Below the pieces are notes generated by a model. The model was not told the DNA's origin, did not search any database, and saw only the letters and a list, made by a program, of their open reading frames with translations. DNA of 64,000 nucleotides, taken from contig NZ_LANF01000004.1 of the NCBI RefSeq assembly GCF_000966265.1, positions 62,001 through 126,000 on the forward strand, in the 5' to 3' direction. Shown here in pieces: positions 43,114 to 50,661 of this stretch (the first letter of the stretch is position 1; each line of letters starts with the position of its first letter). Position numbers and translations under genes: made by a program. This DNA comes from Palaeococcus ferrophilus DSM 13482 (GTDB lineage Archaea > Methanobacteriota_B > Thermococci > Thermococcales > Thermococcaceae).

Positions 43114-43464
43114 TTATCCGAGGAGCGAGAGTCCGTAAAGCACCTGAAGTACCAGGAGGAGAATAGCCACGATGGCAATAACTTTGTGCTGATTCCTCCG
43201 AAGTTTTCTGGCCAGAAAAGCTCTGCCGCTGAGCGCCGTAAGGAGAACGTAGAAGTACACAAAAAGCCCAAATTTTCCGTGTAAGGAGGGAACGCCGCCG
43301 ACTGTGTAGAGCATGTAGGCAACACCGATGGTGAGCAGCCCCACGGCGGAATAAATGAAGAAATGATGCCACCTTCGTTTATGCCTCCTCGCGTAGTAAA
43401 TTCCCAGGAGAAAGAAAAGGAGTGCGGTGGTCTGCACCACTGCGTGTATCTGGAACGGTTCCAT
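43114..43464 (-). CDS. Four-segment membrane protein with conserved histidines (cytochrome b561-like)
   Basis: 116 residues with four membrane helices. Histidines occur near the helix ends: IHAVVQTTAL, HHFFIYSAVG, PSLHGKFGLF and NQHKVIAIVA, a pattern that suits two b hemes as in b561-type proteins. ATG 43464 follows GGGTGATTTTG. It starts a few bases from the stop of the DOMON lipoprotein, so the two are probably an electron-transfer pair. Heme binding is inferred. Confidence 0.65.
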   Translation of the reverse strand: MEPFQIHAVVQTTALLFFLLGIYYARRHKRRWHHFFIYSAVGLLTIGVAYMLYTVGGVPSLHGKFGLFVYFYVLLTALSGRAFLARKLRRNQHKVIAIVAILLLVLQVLYGLSLLG

Positions 43465-43469
43465 CAAAA

Positions 43470-44090
43470 TCACCCGTCGAGCTGTAACTCTCCATAACCC
43501 CTCGCTATGTTGTGCTTGGTTGTGAAGTCGTCGGCATCGGCCATTGCGAAGATAAAACCAACCTTCTGGCCGGGTGTGAATGCTTTATCGTACTGGTCGC
43601 CGGTGTTGAGCTTCCTCTTGAACTCTATCACGGTGTAACCATTCTCCTCTTTCCCGGCATACTCAAGGATATCATTGCTCCCCCCGAGCTTCTCATCCGG
43701 TGGATGGGGTCCGTAGGTTCCGGTGGAGTAGGCATCAATCACGACGGTATTCCCGTCCTGAACCCACCCAAAGACCATGTCGGCATCTTTCATCTTGTCG
43801 GTGGGCTCAAAACCTATGGCCACCCATCCGCTCGTCTGCCCCTTGAGGGCCATGTAGAGGTAGGTATCGCCGTTCCGCCAGTAAATGGTGAGCTTTCCAT
43901 CCGCCAGGGAGAGCCCGTGGGCGTACTCGTTCTCCCCGATGACGCCATCTGCATTCCACTCCCCGAGCGAGAGCTGCGGAGTTGTGGAGCCCTCTGTTTG
44001 AGCGGGGGATGTCGTTGTTTCCCCACCACCGATGCATCCACTCACAAATATGGCCAGCACCAAGAGGGTCACGCCCAAAATTCTCTTCAT
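43470..44090 (-). CDS. DOMON-domain lipoprotein
   Basis: 206 residues. A signal peptide with lipobox VSGCIG, a short Thr-rich linker, then a DOMON-like beta-sandwich: YLYMALKGQTSGWVAIGFEP, MKDADMVFGWVQDG, GGSNDILEYAG and a late KHNIARGYGEL. Such domains bind heme b or sugars on the outer face. Followed by the b561-like gene on the same transcript; divergent from a molybdenum enzyme gene. Confidence 0.8.
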   Translation of the reverse strand: MKRILGVTLLVLAIFVSGCIGGGETTTSPAQTEGSTTPQLSLGEWNADGVIGENEYAHGLSLADGKLTIYWRNGDTYLYMALKGQTSGWVAIGFEPTDKMKDADMVFGWVQDGNTVVIDAYSTGTYGPHPPDEKLGGSNDILEYAGKEENGYTVIEFKRKLNTGDQYDKAFTPGQKVGFIFAMADADDFTTKHNIARGYGELQLDG

Positions 44091-44169
44091 GATAACACCC
44101 GCTGTATATTCTGTCCTTTGTACTCATATACGTTATGATTTCCCCCAAATTGACCAATATTGCCCAGAA

Positions 44170-44183
44170 TGTCTTTTATATTT
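44170..44183 (+). promoter_or_regulatory. TATA box of the molybdopterin oxidoreductase gene
   Basis: CTTTTATATTTTTA lies about 30-43 bases before ATG 44213, consistent with an archaeal promoter with a short leader. Confidence 0.5.
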
Positions 44184-44212
44184 TTAAGCCAACATGGGAT
44201 TGAAGTGGTATT

Positions 44213-44783
44213 ATGCGCAAGTTGCTGTTTGCATTCATCTTAATTGCCCTTCTGGCAGGGGCGGTGCACCTTGGAGGGAGAAAAAACACGTCCCAACCTC
44301 CTGGGCCGGAAGAGGGAGAGCCCTCCATAGAGGTAACAGGTCTCGTCGAGAGACCCTACAACATGACCTACGACGAACTCATGACACTCCCCTCAAAGAA
44401 CGTTACGGCCGACCTTTACTGCGTGGACAACCCCAAGAGGCCGAGAAAAAACGGCACGTGGGCGGGGGTTCCGTTAAAGGTGCTAATTGAGAAGGCCGGT
44501 CCCACGGGGGGTGCATCAAAGGTCGCCCTCTACGCGAGCGACGGCTACACCACCGACCTTTACCTCGCGAGTGTCATGCGGGACGATGACATAATAGTGG
44601 CATACTCCTTCAACGGTGAACCGATAAGCCCCAGACTTGTCGTCCCAGGAAGGTGGGGCTACAAATGGATAAAGTACATCCACAAAAATAGAGCTCGTCA
44701 ACTACAACTTCCTCGGGACGTGGGAGAGCGCCGGCTACCCAGACGATGCCTACATCGAGGAGCTCGGTGAGGGGGTGAGGTGA
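44213..44783 (+). pseudogene. Molybdopterin-binding oxidoreductase domain protein (sulfite-oxidase/MsrP type), frameshifted
   Basis: An N-terminal membrane anchor or signal (LLFAFILIALLAGAV) precedes a single sulfite-oxidase-type Mo/W-pterin domain. LYCVDNPK contains the metal-ligand Cys, followed by TWAGVPLKVLIEKAG, VAYSFNGEPISPR and VPGRWGYKWIKYI. At the A-run 44684-44688 one extra base breaks the frame. Without it the protein continues KIELVNYNFLGTWESAGYP and stops at 44781-44783 (189 residues), overlapping the next ATG by one base. As printed it ends at 44770 with an unrelated tail. Homopolymer error is likely. Confidence 0.8.
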
Positions 44784-45121
44784 TGAACCTGAAGAGCGCG
44801 TTAAAACTCGTCGAATGGACGTCCTTTCCGCTGCTCCTCATAACGGGCCTCATGGTGGTGAGCGGATACGCTCTGACGAGTGAAGCGGCGCAGAGGGCGT
44901 CCCTCTTCATTGACTTCACGAGGGCGAGCACGCTGCACCTTGGGCGCTTCTTCAGGCTGAGCATTGTTCTCCTCTTTCTGGCCCACAGCTATGCAGGAAC
45001 GGAGCTTTTCCTGGCCAGACGGGTGAAGAATGAGCGGGTAAGGGCTTTTGTGGAGTACTCCACGCTGGCGTTTCTTGTGTACGTGGCGTGGGTGGCCCTC
45101 AACGGCGAGCTTGGGAGGTGA
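44783..45121 (+). CDS. Small heme-type membrane subunit partner of the molybdenum enzyme
   Basis: 112 residues with three membrane helices. Histidines in ASTLHLGRFFRL and FLAHSYAGTEL could ligate one b heme. ATG 44783 overlaps the restored stop of the molybdopterin gene (TGATG) after GGGGGTGAGG. The pair resembles the MsrPQ/YedYZ arrangement in layout, but the subunit is shorter and is not clearly homologous. A role as electron carrier to the external Mo/W enzyme is inference. Confidence 0.6.
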   Translation: MNLKSALKLVEWTSFPLLLITGLMVVSGYALTSEAAQRASLFIDFTRASTLHLGRFFRLSIVLLFLAHSYAGTELFLARRVKNERVRAFVEYSTLAFLVYVAWVALNGELGR

Positions 45122-45125
45122 GGCA

Positions 45126-45815
45126 TCAACCTCTCATTAAGGGCGGCCTGAAAATGCCCTCGACCTCTTCCCTTATCTTCTCGAAAGGCCCCGCCAGGTA
45201 TACCTTCCCGCCGCTGATGACCACTCCAAAATCGGCGATGTTCTCGAACGGCTCCCATATGTGGCTTATTATGACGAAGCTCCTGTCTCTGGCCTTCCAT
45301 TCCCTTATTACCTCCACTATCTCGGCAACGCTCTCGAAGTCCACGTTGGCCAGCGGCTCGTCGAGGAAGATCACGTCAGGTTCGCCAACGAAGGCCTGGG
45401 CCAGAGAGAGGCGCTTCAGCATCCCGGAGGAGTAGCCCTCTATTATCCTGTCGAGAGCCTCATCAATGCCGAAGAGCCGCGCCGCTTCCTCCACATCTCC
45501 CGCACCGGCTCCCCTGCCCCTCGCTATGAACTCAAGCCATTCCCTCCCCGTGGTCAGCTTTGGAAACCTTCCGGGGTCGAAGGCGACGCCAACGTTCCTC
45601 CTCGCCTCGGGACTTTTCCAGGGGTCTTTTCCGAGGAGCCTCACGCTGCCCTTCGTGGGTTTGTAGAGGCCGAGGGCAACCTTTAGGAAGGTGCTCTTTC
45701 CGCCGCCGTTGGGGCCGAGGATGAGGGTTAAGCCTTCGGGAACCTCAACCGTAACCCCGCGAAGAGCCTTTATCGGCCCGAAGTACTTGTGCAGGTTCTC
45801 CGCCTTGATTATCAT
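45126..45815 (-). CDS. ABC transporter ATP-binding protein
   Basis: 229 residues from ATG 45815 after GGCAGGAG. Walker A GPNGGGKST near residue 36, signature SSGMLKRLSLAQA near 128 and Walker B VIFLDEPLANVD are present. It overlaps the preceding exported-protein gene by four bases. With the ABC-2 permease at 46246 it forms an exporter of unknown cargo. Confidence 0.9.
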   Translation of the reverse strand: MIIKAENLHKYFGPIKALRGVTVEVPEGLTLILGPNGGGKSTFLKVALGLYKPTKGSVRLLGKDPWKSPEARRNVGVAFDPGRFPKLTTGREWLEFIARGRGAGAGDVEEAARLFGIDEALDRIIEGYSSGMLKRLSLAQAFVGEPDVIFLDEPLANVDFESVAEIVEVIREWKARDRSFVIISHIWEPFENIADFGVVISGGKVYLAGPFEKIREEVEGIFRPPLMRG

Positions 45816-46249
45816 CTCCTGCCACCCCCGATGAGAGTTACTGCCAGGAGACCCCCAAAGAGCGCCGTCGTCCACAGGTGGGCCGTCTTCTGCCTCCCTG
45901 GAAAGCCCACGTCAACGGGCGTTACGGTTATCGTTATCCCCTGGCTGGAGTTCCCGCTGAACTCGTAGTACCCTGGATGCGGAAAGACGAGAGAGAAAGC
46001 CCCGTTGCCGCTCACCTTTCCGTTGAATATCACCTCACCGGTCTGGAGGTCCTTCACCCTGAATTCTCCCGTGCCGACGGCGTAGAGCTTTGATGATGAT
46101 GCAGAGGAAACGTAAATCGCCGTCGTCTGCCTATCGGCCACGAACGCGCTGTGGTAGTGGACATCGCTCGGCTCGAGGCCGGACTGCAGGCCAAGGCTCA
46201 GGAGCGAGACGAGCATGAGGGTGAGGAGGAGAACCCGGAGGAGCCTCAT
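45812..46249 (-). CDS. Exported, membrane-anchored accessory protein of the ABC operon
   Basis: 145 residues from ATG 46249 (MRLLRVLLL), which follows GGAGGGACGTGAG. A signal peptide, a beta-rich domain of about 90 residues (GEFRVKDLQTGEVIFNGKVSG, FVFPHPGYYEFSG type) and a C-terminal membrane segment (LWTTALFGGLLAVTLIGG) are visible. No known family was recognised. Its overlaps with the genes on both sides show it is part of the exporter unit. Confidence 0.75.
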   Translation of the reverse strand: MRLLRVLLLTLMLVSLLSLGLQSGLEPSDVHYHSAFVADRQTTAIYVSSASSSKLYAVGTGEFRVKDLQTGEVIFNGKVSGNGAFSLVFPHPGYYEFSGNSSQGITITVTPVDVGFPGRQKTAHLWTTALFGGLLAVTLIGGGRR

Positions 46250-46998
46250 CTCACGTCCCTCCAGTTGCCGATGATGAGGTAGAGCACCGTGAGAACCAGC
46301 GCCGGAAGGAGGATCACCTTGAGGAACTCCCGGCCAAAGACCGGATCCATTCCGAGCGATATGGTGGCCCACTTGTAGTTGGTCAGTGCATCCCTCCACT
46401 TAAGCAGCCAGAACCAGTCCGCCCCCACGAACTCGGGGAGGTATAGGAGCACGAAGCCGCCGAAGATTGAAACGTAGGTGTTGGGTGAGGCTATGGCAAC
46501 CACCGCCGCGATGGAGACCATGAAGAGAAGGGCCGAGATGTAGAAGAAGGCCACTGGAACCGTCTGAACCTTCAGCACCTCGATGACGGCTTTGGGAGTG
46601 TCCGCGAAGTGGAGGGTGAACACGAGCAGGTGAACGGAAAAGACGAAGATGAGGAGAAGAAGGAAAGCCGCCAGGAACTTGGCGAGGAGGATTCTAACCC
46701 TCGAAAACGGGAGGGAGTAGACGGAAAGCGCGACCCCCTCGTCCCTTTCGAGCCTCACCGCCAAGGTGACGAGGAAGGGCACGAGGAGAGCCAGGAGGAG
46801 GTAGACGTCACCGGTGAACGCGTCGCGAAAAACGGAGCCCAGAGTCTCAACCCCCGAGGGCACCCCGTGGGAGCTCGCACTCCATGTCATGTAGTACCTC
46901 TTCATGACCAGCCCCACCAGAACCGCGCCCCCTGAGGCCATCGCAAGGTTCAGGGGGGAGCGGAGCTCCCAGCGGAGGATCTCCCTCACTTCCTCCAC
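46246..46998 (-). CDS. ABC-2 type permease
   Basis: 250 residues with six membrane segments and an ABC-2-like extracellular loop. The N-terminus EEVREILRWELRSPLN is typical of this permease group; start GTG 46998 follows GGAG. It overlaps its neighbours by a few bases. Partner of the ATPase at 45126. Confidence 0.83.
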   Translation of the reverse strand: MEEVREILRWELRSPLNLAMASGGAVLVGLVMKRYYMTWSASSHGVPSGVETLGSVFRDAFTGDVYLLLALLVPFLVTLAVRLERDEGVALSVYSLPFSRVRILLAKFLAAFLLLLIFVFSVHLLVFTLHFADTPKAVIEVLKVQTVPVAFFYISALLFMVSIAAVVAIASPNTYVSIFGGFVLLYLPEFVGADWFWLLKWRDALTNYKWATISLGMDPVFGREFLKVILLPALVLTVLYLIIGNWRDVR

Positions 46999-48047
46999 CT
47001 CCAGAGGAAGAGCACGGCGAGTGCCACCAAAACTCCGAGTGCAGCCGCTATGGATGTTTTGGACGGCCTCTCATCGGGAAGCTCCGCGGGCCTCGTGAAG
47101 TCTATGTTTGTCTCCGCCAGGACGAGGCCGAAGGGTGGCATCTTGCCCCCTTTCTTAATCTCCTCCTCGTGCTCCTTCGCGAACGCCGTGTCCTGTATCA
47201 TGGGCTCCATTATCCCAAGGGGCTCCCACAGCGGGCTGAAGGGCGTGAAGAAGGCTATAGCGAGTCCGCTTGAGCCGTCGTAGAGGAAGACGTCCATGCC
47301 CTTGCTGCCGGAGCCCGCAATCTTATTCGTGTGGGCCATGTAGACCGGCGCGTTGAAGTCGCCGTAGTAGGTCATTGCGGTGGAGTTTATCATCTTCACC
47401 TCCTCAACTTCCAGGCCCGGCATTACCTCAAGGCCACTTATGTTAGCGGGGTTCTCGCTCCAGAGGAAGTTCCTTCCCACGGGGGTGCCGTTTACGTAGA
47501 ACTCGCCGGTCTTGAGGTCAAGCTCGATGGCACCGCTCCGCGTGAAGTTCTCGGGCACGAAGGACTCGTTGAAGAGGTGACCTTTTCCATTCGCTATTCC
47601 CAAGACCACACGATAGTGCTCCGTTGTCTCCGTGTAGCTGTCCTCGCAGACGGTTACGTTTTTGGACTCGGATTCAATCGTCAGGCAGTTCCCACCGGTG
47701 AAGTTGTAGCGCTCCTGATATTCCTTAAGCAGCTGCCGGGCGGCTTCCTCGTCAAGCTCTTTCCACATCTTTTTCGTGCAGTTGTAGCCCTGGAGAAGAA
47801 GGGCCACCTGGGCCTTATCCCCCGAGACCCTGAGGACACGCCACGTGAACTCGACGTAGGGACAGTGGTAGTCAATCGAGCCGTTTTGACTCCAGGAAAT
47901 CTCTATGATATCTCGAAGATGCTCATCGCCTCCACCCGAGTGAGATATGTACTTTGCATAGATTCCCTCCTTGAACCAGTAGGGGGTTGCCGAGGCAGTT
48001 GAAGCAGTTAGAAGCAGCAGAACAAGGATCAGAGCCACCCTCCTCAT
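46986..48047 (-). CDS. Exported protein with C-terminal membrane anchor, first gene of the ABC operon
   Basis: 353 residues from ATG 48047 (MRRVALILVLLLLTASTASA), a clear signal peptide after GGGGGCGATGGA. The external domain is beta-rich with Cys pairs (DYHCPYVEF, GYNCTKK, GGNCLTIE, VTVCEDS) and many NxT/S sites. The C-terminus is a membrane helix with a basic tail (LFLWRWRK). Probably faces the outside with the ABC exporter. Family not recognised. Confidence 0.75.
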   Translation of the reverse strand: MRRVALILVLLLLTASTASATPYWFKEGIYAKYISHSGGGDEHLRDIIEISWSQNGSIDYHCPYVEFTWRVLRVSGDKAQVALLLQGYNCTKKMWKELDEEAARQLLKEYQERYNFTGGNCLTIESESKNVTVCEDSYTETTEHYRVVLGIANGKGHLFNESFVPENFTRSGAIELDLKTGEFYVNGTPVGRNFLWSENPANISGLEVMPGLEVEEVKMINSTAMTYYGDFNAPVYMAHTNKIAGSGSKGMDVFLYDGSSGLAIAFFTPFSPLWEPLGIMEPMIQDTAFAKEHEEEIKKGGKMPPFGLVLAETNIDFTRPAELPDERPSKTSIAAALGVLVALAVLFLWRWRK

Positions 48048-48254
48048 TCCATCGCCCCCGAAAGAGCGCAGGCCTGTGAAAGCGCTTCCTTCCTCCATCC
48101 GCCCCCCCCCCAACGGGGTTCTGCACTTAATGTTACGTTATGGCCATTTATTAGTCTTTCGGTGTTCTGAAGTTCCCATTAAACAACCCATAAGAGCAAC
48201 AATGAACACCTTAGAATCCGGATAGTCAAAAATACAAAAGGGAGTAAAAAGCCC

Positions 48255-48779
48255 TCAGAAGTTGAAGTTTATGTCCTTCATGAGCTGGTCGTAGAACTCC
48301 TCCTTGTAAATGTCCGGGTAGCGGGTTATGTAGTCGTACTGCCTCTTGAGTATGGTGTAGTGGTTCCTCTCCATGTCAGCGAGCATGTTGAGTACGGTCT
48401 TCGTCTTCTCGGTGGCAGCGTAGCCTGCGAGCTCGTTGTACAGCTTCTCACTCACGAGTTCAGCCTCCATGGCAATCTCGTAAACCTCGTCGAGGTTCAG
48501 GTCGGGCTTCTTTATCGCCTCGGCCATCTTCTCCGCTATAACCTTGAACTCAGCCATGACGTCTATCTCCACCTTCTTCGGTTCGCCCTCCCCGCTCTGG
48601 AAGCGTTCGGCCATCTTCTCAATTATCTTCCTGTGCTTGTCCTCCTCCCTTGCCAGAAAGAGCAGCTCGTCCCTTATGATATCACTCTTCACGACGGAAG
48701 CGAGCTTTTCGTAGGCCTCTTTGGCCCTAATCTCCGCGTTCGCGGCAATCTCAAAAACTTCCCTATCGGTTACTTCCAT
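48255..48779 (-). CDS. Ferritin-like (rubrerythrin-type) protein
   Basis: 174 residues of helical bundle with AEIRAKEAYEKLA, EEDKHRKIIEKMA, EAELVSEKLYNELA and ERNHYTILKRQYD, giving two diiron ligand sets. No rubredoxin domain. Starts at ATG 48779. It lies apart from the main iron block but is clearly related to the genes at 38605 and 31120. TATA-like AGTTTAATATGG lies just upstream near 48810-48821. Confidence 0.87.
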   Translation of the reverse strand: MEVTDREVFEIAANAEIRAKEAYEKLASVVKSDIIRDELLFLAREEDKHRKIIEKMAERFQSGEGEPKKVEIDVMAEFKVIAEKMAEAIKKPDLNLDEVYEIAMEAELVSEKLYNELAGYAATEKTKTVLNMLADMERNHYTILKRQYDYITRYPDIYKEEFYDQLMKDINFNF

Positions 48780-49034
48780 CCAGAATCACCGTGATATAGT
48801 AGGGCGAAACTCCATATTAAACTTTTGCAACCCTACCGGCGGATGAAAGACCCTAGGGGTGCAGTGGGGGCAGGACTCACAGGGAAGGGCTTTCGTGGCA
48901 TCTCCGAGTTACCCTTTTCCTTGAGCCTCGCACCGCGCCATTATTCCGATCGGAGGGGGGTATCCCTCGGCGCATCGGTGGGGAGGGAAGCTTCATACAC
49001 AAAACCCTAATAACCTTCCGCCCTATTTTCTTTG
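48780..49034. other. Gene-poor intergenic stretch, locally G+C-rich
   Basis: It holds the ferritin-like promoter near 48810 and a TATA-like CCCTAATAACC near 49005 for the next gene. Between 48840 and 48990 lies G+C-rich sequence without a credible start. A minus-strand frame reads CESCPHC, which could be a relic, but nothing firm can be said. Confidence 0.3.
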
Positions 49035-49040
49035 ATGCCC

Positions 49041-49697
49041 ATGAAGAGGATAAAGTTCTCCATCCCGCTGAGCCTCGAGTACTTCAACTCCTTCAGGGAC
49101 TTTCTGGAGGCTGTGGAGTGGGGATACGGGGACACGTACTTCCTCATCGGGAACGACGTGGTGAAGCTGGTCGAGGTCAAGTTCAGGGAGGGCGTGAACC
49201 CCGAGGAACTCCTTGGGGAACTGCTCGAAATCCCCCACGTGAAGGACGCGAAGCTCATCCCGAAGAACGACCACCACCTCCTCTACGTGAGGGCAGACCT
49301 TCTAAGCGCTCCCATCCCCGAGAACGTCTTCCAGCTCTTCGAGGTGCAGAAGAGGGGGGTGGTGGTCTTCGAGAAGGGCACCTTCAGTCCTGAGGGGGTT
49401 TATCTCTACATCGTCTGCGAGGACGAGCTCGTTGGGGACGTCATCTCGACGGTGAAGGAAGTCTACGGGGGAAAAGTTGTGAGCGTCGAGGACTACACCC
49501 CGGAGGAGAACCCCCTCTTAAAGCTGACCGGAAGGCAGTTTGAGGTTCTCCTCCTGGCCTACAAGAGCGGCTACTTTGATGATCCAAGGCGCGTGACGCT
49601 GAGGGACCTCTCCCAGATGCTCGGCCTGAGCCCGTCAACGGTGAAGGAGCACCTGAGGAAGGGAATCAAAAAGGTTCTTGAGGGGGTTATTGAGTAG
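49041..49697 (+). CDS. HTH_10 (bacterio-opsin activator-like) regulator
   Basis: About 218 residues. The N-terminal ~150 residues are alpha/beta with no clear ligand motif. The C-terminal domain LTGRQFEVLLLAYKSGYFDDPR ... TLRDLSQMLGLSPSTVKEHLRKG is the HTH_10 DNA-binding domain common in archaea. No GGTGA site precedes the ATG; either 49035 or 49041 may be used from a short leader. Targets are unknown. Confidence 0.82.
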   Translation: MKRIKFSIPLSLEYFNSFRDFLEAVEWGYGDTYFLIGNDVVKLVEVKFREGVNPEELLGELLEIPHVKDAKLIPKNDHHLLYVRADLLSAPIPENVFQLFEVQKRGVVVFEKGTFSPEGVYLYIVCEDELVGDVISTVKEVYGGKVVSVEDYTPEENPLLKLTGRQFEVLLLAYKSGYFDDPRRVTLRDLSQMLGLSPSTVKEHLRKGIKKVLEGVIE

Positions 49698-49779
49698 ACG
49701 GGGGCCCATGAAAAAGCGAGTATTCGAGGGCGTTGAGGTAATGGAGGTTGCGTAAAGGTGTTATAATTCGCCCGTTTAT

Positions 49780-50219
49780 TTAGCATTTTGAGGTCAGGAT
49801 CTCCTTATAGAACTCCACAGGACTGAAAACCTTGATCGTATGATTCCCGAGTTTCACGACCTTTTCTTCATTTCGAAGGCTCAGGAGGTCGTTATCCCAG
49901 GTAAGTATGTAACCTGCTCCCATTTCATAAGCTATTTCCAGCCACTTGTTGTCGTCAGGGTCTCTGCAGAGGTTGAAGTTAGTAGAGGGGGATATTATTT
50001 CAGAACCCTTCAAGAAGTGGGCTAAAATATCTTCCCAGCCGGACGAAATCTTCCTTTTTCGGCTAAGAGTCCAATTTTTAGAGTAAGCTCGTCGAGGGCA
50101 CCCTCACTCGTGAAGTTGATGAGCCGCTCTCCATCCAGGGCCTTGATCAAGAGGGCGGATAAACCATTGGGCTTTATCAGAGCCGCCAGCACGACGTTTG
50201 TGTCGAGGACGACTTTCAT
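49780..50219 (-). pseudogene. PIN-domain (VapC-like) toxin, frameshifted
   Basis: The first part starts at ATG 50219 with KVVLDTNVVLAALIKPNG, carrying the first PIN Asp, and SEGALDELT. It stops at TAG 50022-50024. The rest continues in another frame as WEDILAHFLKGSEII, CRDPDDNKWLEIA and ILTWDNDLLSL, the classic PIN C-terminal acidic residues. One missing base around 50035-50051 would join them into about 145 residues. As printed the nuclease is broken. The antitoxin next door is intact. Confidence 0.8.
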
Positions 50220-50542
50220 TCCCTTGCACCCGTGAGCCTCTTGGACTCTTGGTCTATCTCCTTGAGAGCCTTTAGGACTTCGTCCCCTTCTTCTTCGAAC
50301 TCTCCACGTTTAAGTTTCTCCCATGCCTCTTCTGCTTCCTCTTTGAACTCTTCCTCAGTGAGCCTCTTTGCCCTTTCCCGTGCTTTTTCCATCATTATCT
50401 GGCCCAGTGCCATCGTGACGGCGAACTTTATGAAGTCAGAGCGGCTTCTGAACTCTTTCTCCTTTACCAGTTCGTCAATCTTCTCGACGACGTATCCGGG
50501 GAGCCTCACGGAGATAGGGTGATCTGTCCCGGTTTCTCCCAT
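50216..50542 (-). CDS. Ribbon-helix-helix antitoxin (VapB-like)
   Basis: 108 residues from ATG 50542, after TTGGTGAAGAAA. The RHH part is ISVRLPGYVVEKIDELVKEKEFRSRSDFIKFAV, followed by an acidic helical tail that would wrap the toxin. It overlaps the PIN gene by four bases (ATGA), a standard toxin-antitoxin layout. Likely autoregulatory. TATA-like TTTTTAAATAC lies upstream on the minus strand near 50573-50585. Confidence 0.83.
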   Translation of the reverse strand: MGETGTDHPISVRLPGYVVEKIDELVKEKEFRSRSDFIKFAVTMALGQIMMEKARERAKRLTEEEFKEEAEEAWEKLKRGEFEEEGDEVLKALKEIDQESKRLTGARE

Positions 50543-50600
50543 TTTCTTCACCAACTACAAATAGAATACAAAAGTATTTAAAAATTGTCCTTTTGCTTAT

Positions 50601-50616
50601 CCCGCACATGTGCGGG
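50601..50616. promoter_or_regulatory. Perfect 16-base palindrome in a divergent promoter region
   Basis: CCCGCACATGTGCGGG reads the same on both strands. It lies between the antitoxin promoter (leftwards) and a possible TATA-like AACTATAAC at 50620-50628 for the ABC operon (rightwards). It could bind a dimeric regulator of either unit. It is too short and without a T-run to be a clear terminator. Confidence 0.5.
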
Positions 50617-50661
50617 GCTAACTATAACTACCTTGACGTCCTAATGTAAACAGGTGGAAGC

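Noticed and set aside
43996-44212. Alternative reading of the DOMON/Mo-enzyme divergent region as a small gene
   Set aside because: Open frames there are short, overlap known starts and promoters, and have no binding sites.
48092-48111. Run of ten C before the exported protein gene
   Set aside because: Possibly a slippage site, but it lies outside the chosen reading frame of the gene at 48047, so no effect on coding is seen.
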